A stretch of DNA of 8,038 nucleotides from Candidatus Aminicenantes bacterium RBG_13_64_14 (GCA_001773855.1 MEXZ01000157.1:1-8038); one strand, 5' to 3'. Shown: positions 1 to 5,788, counted from the stretch's first letter. Made by a program: numbers and translations. Notes: generated from the sequence alone by a model not told the origin.

Positions 1-1149
1 CTCGGCGATGACCTTGACCATGAAGTTCGGGCCGTTGCCGATGTAGGAGTTCGCGCCCATGAAGACGGCGCCGGCGCTGATCGCCTTGAGGAAGATCGAT
101 GGGATGCCCATCACGTCGCCGTTGAGGCCGAGGCCCTGCCCCATGGAGAAGAAAGCCAGATAGGTCGGCGTGTTATCGAGGAAGGAGGAGAGCATGCCCG
201 TGGACCAGAAGAACTGCCACGGCTTGGCGATGCCGAGCTCCGCCGCCCGGGCGTTGAGGATGAGCAGGGCCGGCACCATCGTGATGAAGATGCCGGCGAA
301 GAGGATGGCCACTTCCAGGATGGGGTTATAGTTGAACTTGTTGTCGACCCGGCACTGGCGCCTGGTCGTCAGCAGGGACATGATGGACATGAGGATGAAG
401 ACGCCTTCGCGGCGCGGGAAGGGTAGGAACATGCCGGCGATGACCCCGGCGATCCAGAGGAAGTTGATCATCCCGGTCATGTGCAGGGGGACGACGCGGC
501 GCCGGTCGCGGATGAGGTCGCGGGACTCTTCCCTACGGTACTGATAGCTGTCGAAGAGGTAGAACGTCAGCAGTACGCCGCCGACCATGACGGCCCACAT
601 CGGGAAAAGCCGGAGGGTCCAGAAGAAGGGCACGCCCTTGATGAAGCCCATGAAGAGCGGCGGGTCGCCGAGCGGCGTCAGCAGGCCGCCGATGTTGGAG
701 ACGAGGAAGATGAAGAAGATCGGGACGTGGAGCGTGTGCCGGCGCTCGGAATTCGTCTGGAGGAGAGGGCGGATGAGCAGCATGCTCGCCCCGGTCGTGC
801 CGATGAAGTTGGCCAGGACGGCGCCGATGAGCAGGAACATCGCGTTGACTTCGGGGGTCGCCTTGAGGTCTCCCTTGAGGACGATGCCGCCGGAGATGAT
901 GAACAGGGCCGTGAGAAGAAGAAGGAAGGAAGAGTAGTCCTTCATCGACAGGACGAGTTCGTGCGGGGCCTGGAACAGGAAGTAGACCGCTATAGGCAGG
1001 GACCACAGGAAGGCGACGAGGGCCTTGTTCTTGTGGCTCTCCCAGAAGTGCGGCGCGCGAAGCGGAAGGAGGGCGATGGACAGGAGAAGCCCCGCGAACG
1101 GGACGACGGCCCAAAGCGACAGCGATTGCCCGAGTTCATGCGCGTTCAT
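1..1149 (-). CDS. Na+/H+ antiporter, NhaD/CitMHS_2-like (C-terminus cut by window edge)
   Basis: This is an inner-membrane ion transporter of the ion-transporter (IT) superfamily, most like bacterial sodium:proton antiporters of the NhaD/CitMHS_2 type; the ion is inferred from the family. The 383 visible residues are strongly hydrophobic, with many membrane segments (for example about 11-30, 43-60, 73-91, 102-116, 142-157, 183-199, 226-244, 277-297). Family-like signatures are GTTGAS at 117-122, SNIGGLLTPLGDPPL at 151-165 (the TPLGDPP half-helix motif), SSFLDNTPTYLAF at 321-333 and GANSYIGNGPNFM at 366-378. The last two resemble the second inverted-repeat half, so only a short C-terminal end is missing. 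The ATG at 1147-1149 has no Shine-Dalgarno but lies about 3 bases from the predicted transcription start. It follows the 1201-2037 gene by 51 bases and has its own promoter. The substrate could instead be a carboxylate. Confidence 0.9.
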   Translation of the reverse strand, partial: MNAHELGQSLSLWAVVPFAGLLLSIALLPLRAPHFWESHKNKALVAFLWSLPIAVYFLFQAPHELVLSMKDYSSFLLLLTALFIISGGIVLKGDLKATPEVNAMFLLIGAVLANFIGTTGASMLLIRPLLQTNSERRHTLHVPIFFIFLVSNIGGLLTPLGDPPLFMGFIKGVPFFWTLRLFPMWAVMVGGVLLTFYLFDSYQYRREESRDLIRDRRRVVPLHMTGMINFLWIAGVIAGMFLPFPRREGVFILMSIMSLLTTRRQCRVDNKFNYNPILEVAILFAGIFITMVPALLILNARAAELGIAKPWQFFWSTGMLSSFLDNTPTYLAFFSMGQGLGLNGDVMGIPSIFLKAISAGAVFMGANSYIGNGPNFMVKVIAE

Positions 1150-1158
1150 GAGATTCGT

Positions 1159-1186
1159 ATTGTAGCGGAAGAGCAGGTTTTTTCAA
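1159..1186 (-). promoter_or_regulatory. Sigma70-type promoter of the antiporter gene, nearly leaderless
   Basis: Read on the minus strand, TTGAAA (1181-1186) is followed by a 16-base spacer and TACAAT (1159-1164). A start about 7 bases below the -10 falls near 1152, only about 3 bases before the ATG at 1149. The resulting message would have essentially no leader, which agrees with the absence of a ribosome binding site. The promoter fills most of the 51-base gap after the upstream gene. Confidence 0.65.
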
Positions 1187-1200
1187 GAGAAATCGGACGC

Positions 1201-2037
1201 TCACGGCAGGAAAGCCGTGGAGAGAAAGTACGCCCGCGCCGGCACCTTCCGCTTCGCCGCGCGCATTTCGATGGGACGCAGCAGGGACCGGTCGTCGCTC
1301 GGCGGCGTTTGGAAGAGAAGCGCGGCGCCGGCGGCCCAGAGTTCTTCCAGGACCTCGAGCGGCAGGCCGCGCTCCACGCGGACGACGGCTCGGACGCCGG
1401 CCGCCGCGCCGGCGCGGGCGGTCCCGGCGGCGAGCCCGGCCCACGTCTCGTCCGCGGAGCCGCCGTCGGTCAGATGGACCCAAGCGCCCCGGCCCGCCGG
1501 CATGCCCAGCTCCGCCGCGAGGGGCCCATGGTGGTAATATACGAAATAGCCCCGGCCGGACTTGGATACGGCCGCGAGCTCGGCCAGGAGTACGGGGTCG
1601 CGCTGCGCGTTCAGGTTCGAGACGTGGAAATCCATCTCTCGCGCCAGAACGTCCTCGAGGTCCTGGAGGGAAATGCCGCCGGTTCCCTCCGCCGATGGAA
1701 GCGGGCCGTTCCAGAACACCGACAAGAAAGTCCGGGAAGTCCGGCAGGCCTCGAGCAGGATCTCCCATTCGTCGGCCCGCGGCCGGGCCTCGTCCGAGGT
1801 CAGGACGCGGACGCCTTCGCGGACGAGGGCTTCGAGCTCCGTGAGGCCGAGCCGGCCGGTGTCCAGCAAGCTCACCCGGATGCGCCGGCGTCGCGTGTAG
1901 CGGGCCGCGTCGAGCAGGGCTTCGTAGTCGAACTGGTCGTCGCGGATGATGAGGTCCTGCCGGGTCCGGACGCGGTCGAGGAGCTCGTAGGTCTTGACGA
2001 CCCCGGCGATGCCCTTTTCGATCGGATGTTCGCTCAT
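1201..2037 (-). CDS. Unrecognised conserved-looking protein, 278 residues, possible alpha/beta barrel
   Basis: I do not recognise this protein. It is soluble, with no signal peptide or membrane segment, and acidic and arginine-rich. Beta-strand/helix units alternate: IRVSLLDTG (about 54-62) followed by LTELEALVREGVRVLTSDE, then RTFLSVFW, a YFVYYHHG stretch near 170-177, and VRAVVRVERG with LEVLEELWAAGAALLFQT toward the C-terminus. This pattern is compatible with a TIM-barrel or other alpha/beta fold, but no catalytic motif can be assigned. The frame extends 8 codons further upstream to an ATG at 2061, but that ATG lies inside the promoter (the -10 is at 2052-2057), so the start MSEHPIEK at 2035-2037 is chosen. 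It precedes the antiporter gene on the same strand, though that gene has its own promoter. High-GC third positions and stop-free length support real coding. Confidence 0.75.
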   Translation of the reverse strand: MSEHPIEKGIAGVVKTYELLDRVRTRQDLIIRDDQFDYEALLDAARYTRRRRIRVSLLDTGRLGLTELEALVREGVRVLTSDEARPRADEWEILLEACRTSRTFLSVFWNGPLPSAEGTGGISLQDLEDVLAREMDFHVSNLNAQRDPVLLAELAAVSKSGRGYFVYYHHGPLAAELGMPAGRGAWVHLTDGGSADETWAGLAAGTARAGAAAGVRAVVRVERGLPLEVLEELWAAGAALLFQTPPSDDRSLLRPIEMRAAKRKVPARAYFLSTAFLP

Positions 2038-2051
2038 CGTTCGAATTTCAA

Positions 2052-2080
2052 GATATACCATCCCGGCCCGGGGGTGTCAA
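2052..2080 (-). promoter_or_regulatory. Strong sigma70-type promoter of the unrecognised gene, very short leader
   Basis: On the minus strand TTGACA (2075-2080), a perfect consensus -35, is separated by 17 bases from TATATC (2052-2057). The expected start is near 2045, giving a leader of about 8 bases before the ATG at 2037. No Shine-Dalgarno is visible. This placement rules out the upstream ATG at 2061 as the translation start. Confidence 0.75.
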
Positions 2081-2259
2081 CCGCGACACGGCCACAATCC
2101 CACTCATAAATGCTCCGGGTACTCCCCTACAATTCTGCTGGTCGCTACGAAGACTCCGCTCCCCGCCGCTCCCTCTGACGACACCCCTCTGCCCCTTATC
2201 CCACGGCCGCCTCTGGGAACACCCCACGCGTTTCATTTGGGATCGCGGATGAGTCTGTC

Positions 2260-2288
2260 TTGAAAATCCGGTCCGGCTCGATTATTAT
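2260..2288 (+). promoter_or_regulatory. Sigma70-type promoter of queCDE
   Basis: TTGAAA (2260-2265), a 17-base spacer and TATTAT (2283-2288) precede queC. The predicted start is near 2295, directly before the ribosome binding site GGAGG (2296-2300). The leader is about 15 bases, too short for a preQ1 riboswitch, so no RNA-level feedback on this operon is apparent. The rest of the divergent gap (about 2081-2259) is pyrimidine-rich on the plus strand and shows no gene, tRNA or clear terminator. Confidence 0.7.
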
Positions 2289-2309
2289 CGTGGTCGGAGG
2301 AAAGCCGCG

Positions 2310-3005
2310 GTGACATCCTGCGTAGTGCTGTTTTCGGGAGGGCTCGATTCGACGACGGCCCTGGCTTGGGCTTTGGCCCGCTACGACCGGGTCCACGCCC
2401 TGACCTTCGACTACGGCCAGCGGCATCGCGTCGAAGTCTCTCTCGCCCGGAAGGCCGCCCGCCGGTTGGGCGTCCCGTGCACCGTCCTCAAGGTCGACCT
2501 CCGGCAAATCGGCGGGTCGGCGCTGACCGACCCCGCCATCCCTCTCCCCCGCTCCGCCCGGCCGCTGAAAAAGGCGTCCGGCCCTCCCGCGACCTATGTC
2601 CCGTTCCGAAACGGCATCTTCCTCGCCCTGGCCGCCGCCTGGGCCGAAGCGCGCGGCGTCCGGGACCTTGCCTGCGGCTTCCACGTCGCCGACTCCCCCG
2701 ACTATCCGGATACCACGCCGCGTTTCGTCAGGGCCATGGAGAAGGCCATCCGCGAGGGGACGAAGGCCGCTTTCGGCGGACCGCGGCCGCGCGTCCTCGC
2801 GCCGCTTGTCGGCTTGGGCAAAACGGACATCATCCGGAACGGCCTGGCCCTCGGCGCCGATTATTCTTATTCGGTCTCATGTTATGCCGGAGGGGAGCTC
2901 CCCTGCGGGACTTGCTCGTCCTGCCGGCTTCGCGCCCGGGCCTGGAAGGCCCTCGGCCGCGAAGATCCCCTCCTCGTCCGTCTTCGAAAGGAAGGAAAGC
3001 GATGA
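2310..3005 (+). CDS. queC: 7-cyano-7-deazaguanine (preQ0) synthase QueC
   Basis: QueC converts 7-carboxy-7-deazaguanine, ammonia and ATP to preQ0 in the cytoplasm, a step in making the queuosine base of tRNA. The 231-residue protein has the usual family length. It opens with the PP-loop SGGLDST at 9-15 (adenylation of the carboxylate), followed by TFDYGQRH at 32-39, TYVPFRN at 95-101 and DSPDYPD at 128-134. A C-terminal zinc-binding set is present as C191, C199, C202 and C205 (SCYAG...PCGTCSSC). The start is a GTG placed 9 bases after GGAGG, and the protein then begins TSCVVLFSGG, as expected for the family. It is first in queC-queD-queE, and its stop overlaps the queD ATG by 4 bases (ATGA), implying translational coupling. 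All key residues are present. Confidence 0.97.
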   Translation: MTSCVVLFSGGLDSTTALAWALARYDRVHALTFDYGQRHRVEVSLARKAARRLGVPCTVLKVDLRQIGGSALTDPAIPLPRSARPLKKASGPPATYVPFRNGIFLALAAAWAEARGVRDLACGFHVADSPDYPDTTPRFVRAMEKAIREGTKAAFGGPRPRVLAPLVGLGKTDIIRNGLALGADYSYSVSCYAGGELPCGTCSSCRLRARAWKALGREDPLLVRLRKEGKR

Positions 3006-3349
3006 GCTGGACACTCAAGGTCCGGGACAAGTTCTCGGCGGCCCACTATCTCAAGGAATACAAGGGCAAGTGCGAAAAGGTCCACGGCCACACGTTCCAG
3101 GTCGAAGTCGAGATCGCCGTCCGCGAGCTCGACCGGACCGGCATCGGATTCGACTTCACCGAGGTCAAGAGGGTCCTGACCGCGGCCCTGCCCGACCATA
3201 CCCTCCTCAACGAGGTCTTCCCCTTCAATCCGTCCGCGGAGAACATCGCCCGCCATCTCTACGGCGAGCTCAAGAAAACCTACCCGGTCAAGTCGGTGAC
3301 AGTCTGGGAATCCGAGGATGCGTCGGCCGCCTACGCTGAAGACGACTGA
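3002..3349 (+). CDS. queD: 6-carboxytetrahydropterin synthase QueD
   Basis: QueD converts 7,8-dihydroneopterin triphosphate to 6-carboxy-5,6,7,8-tetrahydropterin, the first committed step to 7-deazaguanines. This is a 115-residue, single-domain tunnelling-fold (PTPS/QueD) protein of usual length. Zinc ligands are H15 (FSAAHYL), H28 and H30 (KVHGHTF); the catalytic Cys is C24. The Asp-His pair D65-H66 (DHTLLN) and substrate-binding E103 (VWESEDAS) are present, as is PSAENIA at 78-84. The Cys placed before HGH fits QueD and not the eukaryote-like sepiapterin-pathway PTPS. The ATG overlaps the queC stop, with AAGGAAGG just upstream inside queC as ribosome binding site. The 3' end overlaps queE by 32 bases. 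Confidence 0.96.
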   Translation: MSWTLKVRDKFSAAHYLKEYKGKCEKVHGHTFQVEVEIAVRELDRTGIGFDFTEVKRVLTAALPDHTLLNEVFPFNPSAENIARHLYGELKKTYPVKSVTVWESEDASAAYAEDD

Positions 3350-3947
3350 AATCTTCGCCTCGGTCCAGGGCGAAGGCCTGCGCCAGGGCGAGCCGACGAT
3401 CTTCGTCCGCCTCTCCGGGTGCAACCGCCGCTGCGGTTTCTGCGACACGAAGAAGGCCTGGCGCGGCGGCCGGGAGACGCCGGTCGAAAAAATCGCGGGA
3501 GAAGTCCTCCGGCTCCGGCGCGGCTTCCCTGCGGCCTGGGTTTGCCTGACGGGGGGCGAGCCCCTGGCCCAAGACGTCCGCCCTCTCGTTCGGCGCCTCC
3601 ACGAAGCAGGGCTCAAGATCCAGGTCGAAACGAACGGGACGTTCCCCCCTGAGCCGGGGGCGGACTGGATCACGGTGTCGCCCAAGCCGCCGGATTATGA
3701 CTTCCACCCCGGGTTCCTGAAGAGGGCCCGGGAAGTGAAGCTCGTCGTCTGCCGGACGCTCACGCTCGACGCCGTCAGGACGGTGAGAAGATCCTTCCCC
3801 CGGGAGATCCCCCTAATCCTCCAGCCGCAGTCGAACGCTCCGTGGAGCCGAAAGAAAGCGCTGAAAGTCCTAGAAGACGCCTACCGGACGGGACTGTCCA
3901 ACATCCGCGTGTCCGTCCAGCTCCACAAAGTCTACGGACTGCGCTAG
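3318..3947 (+). CDS. queE: 7-carboxy-7-deazaguanine synthase QueE (radical SAM)
   Basis: QueE is a radical S-adenosylmethionine enzyme that rearranges 6-carboxytetrahydropterin to 7-carboxy-7-deazaguanine, the substrate of QueC. The 209-residue protein shows the cluster motif C35-x3-C39-x2-C42 (CNRRCGFC), preceded by the typical TEIFASVQGEG at 10-20 and GEPTIFVRLSGC. It continues with TGGEP at 78-82 (SAM binding), ETNGT at 104-108, VSPKP at 120-124, LQPQSN at 168-173 and the C-terminal VQLHKVYGLR. The ATG at 3318 lies 32 bases inside queD. A weak GGGA/GAGG stretch precedes it, and the conserved core starts only about 10 residues later, so any shift of the start would be small. Its TAG stop (3945-3947) is the first three bases of the inverted-repeat element that follows. 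Confidence 0.96.
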   Translation: MRRPPTLKTTEIFASVQGEGLRQGEPTIFVRLSGCNRRCGFCDTKKAWRGGRETPVEKIAGEVLRLRRGFPAAWVCLTGGEPLAQDVRPLVRRLHEAGLKIQVETNGTFPPEPGADWITVSPKPPDYDFHPGFLKRAREVKLVVCRTLTLDAVRTVRRSFPREIPLILQPQSNAPWSRKKALKVLEDAYRTGLSNIRVSVQLHKVYGLR

Positions 3948-4083
3948 CCTGGTCCATTCATAAAAACGTCGATTCGTCGTTGTATCCTGGGAGCAAATTG
4001 CCATTAACCGGGGGCCGTCAATTCGTCGGTTTATTTCAAGCTCGTCAAAGAAAGTCCGGTTTTTATGTGAATAGACCAGGCTA
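3945..4083. repeat. 139-base element with near-perfect terminal inverted repeats (MITE-like or bidirectional 3' element)
   Basis: The left end (3945-3967) and the complement of the right end (4059-4083) match over TAGCCTGGTC-Y-ATTCA-TAAAAAC, differing by one C/T and a 2-base CA insertion in the right copy. The ends carry TAG pointing inward to the element from both sides, and these are the stop codons of queE (plus) and of the EamA gene (minus). The interior contains an imperfect 12-base direct repeat GTCRATTCGTCG (3968-3979 and 4017-4028). There is a five-T run on each strand next to the end repeats. No open frame or transposase is inside, and no clear target duplication flanks it. It is either a miniature mobile element or a shared symmetric termination/RNA-end signal for the two convergent transcripts. 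Confidence 0.7.
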
Positions 4084-5133
4084 ATCCGACTGGGCGGCGT
4101 CCAGGCCGCCCTTCCGCTCGAAGAGCCTGTAGCCGGACCGCGTCAGGTAGACGCCAAACAAGGTGATGGCCGCGCCGGCGGCTTGGAGCACGCTCAGCCG
4201 CTCGCCGAGCGCGACCCCCGCGAAGAGGATGGCCAGGACGGGGGTCAGGTTGCCGTAGACGCCCGTCTTGGAGCTCCCGACCGCCTGGACGGACCGGTAC
4301 CAGAGTACGAAACAGAGGAAGATGGCCACCAGGCCGGAATACAGGATGGCCCCCCAGCCCTGCCAGGGGATCCGCGCCCAATCGACCGCGGCCAGGTCCC
4401 TCGCCGCGAATAGCAGATAGATCAAGGTCCCGGCGATCGTCCCCACGGCGGCCAAACGGAACGCCGAATTCCGCCCCAGGACCGGTTTCGAGAATACGGT
4501 GTAGGCGGCCCAGAAAGCGTTGGCGACGAGGATCATGCCCGCCCCGCCCATGACTTCCCAGGTGAAGACGAGGCCCCCGTTCTCTCCGGAGACGACGAGA
4601 AGAAAGCCGGCCACGGAGATGGCGATGCCGGCCCAGCCGGCGAGCGAGATCCGCTCCTTCCCGACCGCGGTGGCCAGGAGGGCGATGAAGATAGGGCTTG
4701 TCCCCATGACGACGGAGGCCGTCGACGCGTTCATCCGGGCGAGGGCCTGGATGAAGACGATCTGATAGCCCGTGATGCCCAACAGCCCGAGTCCGGCCGC
4801 CTTCCACCCGTCCCCCTTCCGGGCCAGCGAGAACTTGTCCCGGCTCACCGCGAGCACGGCCAGATAGGCGATCGCGGCCAGGGCCAGCCGGACGGCGTTG
4901 AAGCCGTGGGGCGACATCGTCCTCAGGCCGATCTTTAGGACCGAGACGTTGATGGCCCAGAGCAGGACGGTCAGGAGCATCAACAGGTCGGTCCGGCCCA
5001 GCCGCGGGCCGTTCGTTGATACGTTCAACCCCGCCAACCCCGTTTTTTTTAAACGGGGTTGGCGGTGCTCAGTATCAATCCTGAGCATATCCCGGGCTTC
5101 AGCCCGGGGAAGCGAATGGATTAACTGGGACAT
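4081..5133 (-). CDS. EamA/DMT-family transporter, ten membrane helices
   Basis: This is an inner-membrane transporter of the drug/metabolite (EamA) superfamily; the substrate cannot be read from sequence. Counting from the ATG at 5133 it has 350 residues with two EamA repeats (about 50-183 and 196-333). Ten helices fall near 50-68, 78-97, 111-130, 137-157, 164-183, 196-213, 226-245, 259-279, 293-310 and 316-333. Hallmarks are LLMLLTVLLWAINVSVLK in helix 1, MGTSPIFIALL, GKE at 158-160, NLTPV at 295-299 and LGERLS at 309-314. The start is uncertain. The ATG at 5133 has GAGG 10 bases upstream, but its first 45 codons run through a cluster of strong inverted repeats. An ATG at 4980 gives 299 residues, the usual family length, but has no ribosome binding site. 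It follows queF by 47 bases (or 200), so co-transcription is likely. The TAG stop lies in the 3945-4083 element. Confidence 0.88.
   Translation of the reverse strand: MSQLIHSLPRAEARDMLRIDTEHRQPRLKKTGLAGLNVSTNGPRLGRTDLLMLLTVLLWAINVSVLKIGLRTMSPHGFNAVRLALAAIAYLAVLAVSRDKFSLARKGDGWKAAGLGLLGITGYQIVFIQALARMNASTASVVMGTSPIFIALLATAVGKERISLAGWAGIAISVAGFLLVVSGENGGLVFTWEVMGGAGMILVANAFWAAYTVFSKPVLGRNSAFRLAAVGTIAGTLIYLLFAARDLAAVDWARIPWQGWGAILYSGLVAIFLCFVLWYRSVQAVGSSKTGVYGNLTPVLAILFAGVALGERLSVLQAAGAAITLFGVYLTRSGYRLFERKGGLDAAQSD
5016..5078. repeat. Large palindrome: 15-bp perfect stem with nested flanking repeat
   Basis: CCGCCAACCCCGTTT (5031-5045) and its exact complement (5051-5065) form a 15-bp stem around a five-base T loop (A loop on the minus-strand RNA). 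Outside this lie TTGATAC (5016-5022) and GTATCAA (5072-5078), another perfect 7-bp pair. No T-run follows the stem on either strand, so it is not a standard Rho-independent terminator. It lies at or in the 5' end of the EamA gene. Confidence 0.8.
5066..5087. repeat. Inverted repeat TGCTCAG/CTGAGCA
   Basis: TGCTCAG (5066-5072) pairs exactly with CTGAGCA (5081-5087) around an 8-base loop. The loop contains most of GTATCAA, the right arm of the outer repeat of the neighbouring palindrome, so the two pairings are mutually exclusive. It is the middle member of a three-palindrome cluster before the EamA membrane domain. Confidence 0.65.
5091..5108. repeat. REP-like GC palindrome CCCGGGC-TTCA-GCCCGGG
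   Basis: A 7-bp perfect GC stem closes a TTCA loop, which resembles REP-type extragenic palindromes. It sits immediately upstream of the other two inverted repeats when read in the direction of the EamA gene. Being in-frame in the longest reading of that gene, it argues that the true start is further downstream or that a repeat has invaded the N-terminal region. Confidence 0.6.
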
Positions 5134-5180
5134 CTCGGCTTTTCCTCGGGAGGAGACTCGCGGAATGGTGGGGTCGGCCC

Positions 5181-5579
5181 TCAGCGCCCGCGGGTCCGGG
5201 GGCGGGGGTAACGGGCCTCGACGACCGACCGGAGTCCGCCGCGCGGATTGAACTCGCCCCTGACGACGGCGCTCGACGGGCGGCAGGCCCGGACGATGTC
5301 CTCGAGGACGCGGTTGACCACGTTCTCGTAGAAAATGCCCAGGCTGCGGTAGGCCAGGAAATACTCCTTCAGGGACTTGAGCTCGAGGACCCTCTTGTCG
5401 GGGACGTAACGGAGGAGGATCGTCCCGAAATCGGGCAGTCCCGTCTTGGGGCAGACCGAGGTGAACTCCGGGAACTCGATGGCGATCTCGTAATCCGGGA
5501 ACTGGTTGGGGAAGGTCTCCAGGGCCGGCAGTTTCGTCTTCAGGCCGGCCTTGGCCTCCCGGTCGGTGTATCGCGCCAT
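5181..5579 (-). CDS. queF: NADPH-dependent preQ0 reductase QueF, short unimodular type
   Basis: QueF reduces the nitrile of preQ0 to the amine of preQ1 with two NADPH in the cytoplasm, completing the precursor that Tgt inserts into tRNA. The 132-residue protein is of the short (Bacillus YkvM-like) type. The nucleophile is C43 in FTSVCPKTGLPD, with catalytic D50; ELKSLKEYFLAYR follows at 66-78, then GIFYEN with E85, and NPRGG at 111-115. With a constant offset of 12, these align to C55, D62 and E97 of the Bacillus enzyme. The His before that Glu is Tyr84 here. The ATG at 5579 has AGGAG four bases upstream; the frame is open further 5', but that part lies in the leader and promoter. It is followed by the EamA transporter gene on the same strand. 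It is separate from and convergent with queCDE. Confidence 0.95.
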   Translation of the reverse strand: MARYTDREAKAGLKTKLPALETFPNQFPDYEIAIEFPEFTSVCPKTGLPDFGTILLRYVPDKRVLELKSLKEYFLAYRSLGIFYENVVNRVLEDIVRACRPSSAVVRGEFNPRGGLRSVVEARYPRPRTRGR

Positions 5580-5605
5580 GGGACTCCTCGCTAACCTTCT
5601 GAAGC

Positions 5606-5644
5606 TCCGCGGACTTGCGTCCGTGGAATCCCGTGAAGGGGATT
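5606..5644 (-). promoter_or_regulatory. Two tandem hairpins in the queF leader
   Basis: In the minus-strand RNA the first hairpin is AATCCC-CTTCAC-GGGATT (5644-5627), six perfect pairs. The second is TCCACGGAC-GCAA-GTCCGCGGA (5627-5606), nine positions with one A/C mismatch, capped by a GNRA (GCAA) tetraloop. Together they occupy the predicted leader of about 69 bases between the promoter and the queF ribosome binding site. They do not match the preQ1-I consensus. They may be a regulatory or stabilising element. Confidence 0.5.
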
Positions 5645-5654
5645 GAAGATGGAC

Positions 5655-5683
5655 ATGATACACGAAAGCCACGGCCTCGACAA
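5655..5683 (-). promoter_or_regulatory. Probable promoter of queF
   Basis: On the minus strand TTGTCG (5678-5683), a 17-base spacer and TATCAT (5655-5660) form a reasonable sigma70-type promoter. The predicted start near 5648 places both leader hairpins in the transcript. The match is weaker than for the other promoters in the window. Confidence 0.5.
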
Positions 5684-5758
5684 CGGGGCCTCGGGGAGAA
5701 CCAGCGCGCGATCCGTGGATCATCGCTAATACTCGTCCGCGGGCACAGATCCATGTTC

Positions 5759-5788
5759 TTGAAATATTCCCTTAAAATATTCTATATT
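5759..5788 (+). promoter_or_regulatory. Sigma70-type promoter of the methyltransferase/reductase operon
   Basis: TTGAAA (5759-5764), an 18-base spacer and TATATT (5783-5788) lie in a distinctly AT-rich patch. The predicted start near 5795 gives a leader of about 44 bases. That leader holds a small hairpin GGGGA-ACTTCG-TCCCC (5805-5820) and the ribosome binding site AGGAG ten bases before the ATG at 5839. The gap 5580-5838 holds this promoter, the divergent queF promoter and no gene. Confidence 0.65.

Noticed and set aside
481..2109. A 542-codon open frame on the plus strand
   Set aside because: It is antisense to the antiporter and the 278-residue gene, has extreme Arg/Glu/Gly composition with no domain logic, and no ribosome binding site. 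High GC content makes such shadow frames common.
2081..2309. A possible preQ1 riboswitch before queC
   Set aside because: The promoter at 2260-2288 leaves a leader of only about 15 bases, and no preQ1 aptamer-like sequence is visible in the gap.
2366..3001. An upstream in-frame extension of queD through queC
   Set aside because: The extra 212 residues are Arg/Pro-rich out-of-frame reading of queC. The conserved QueD N-terminus begins at the ATG at 3002.
3945..4083. A small RNA or tRNA gene between queE and the transporter
   Set aside because: No cloverleaf, promoter or conserved RNA motif was seen; the structure is accounted for by terminal inverted repeats.
5031..5065. Intrinsic terminator between queF and the EamA gene
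   Set aside because: The T-run lies in the loop and no T-run follows the stem on either strand, so the usual terminator layout is absent.
5134..5754. N-terminal extension of the transporter frame across queF to 5754
   Set aside because: The frame stays open but overlaps queF out of frame and reads as Pro/Arg-rich sequence with no membrane character.
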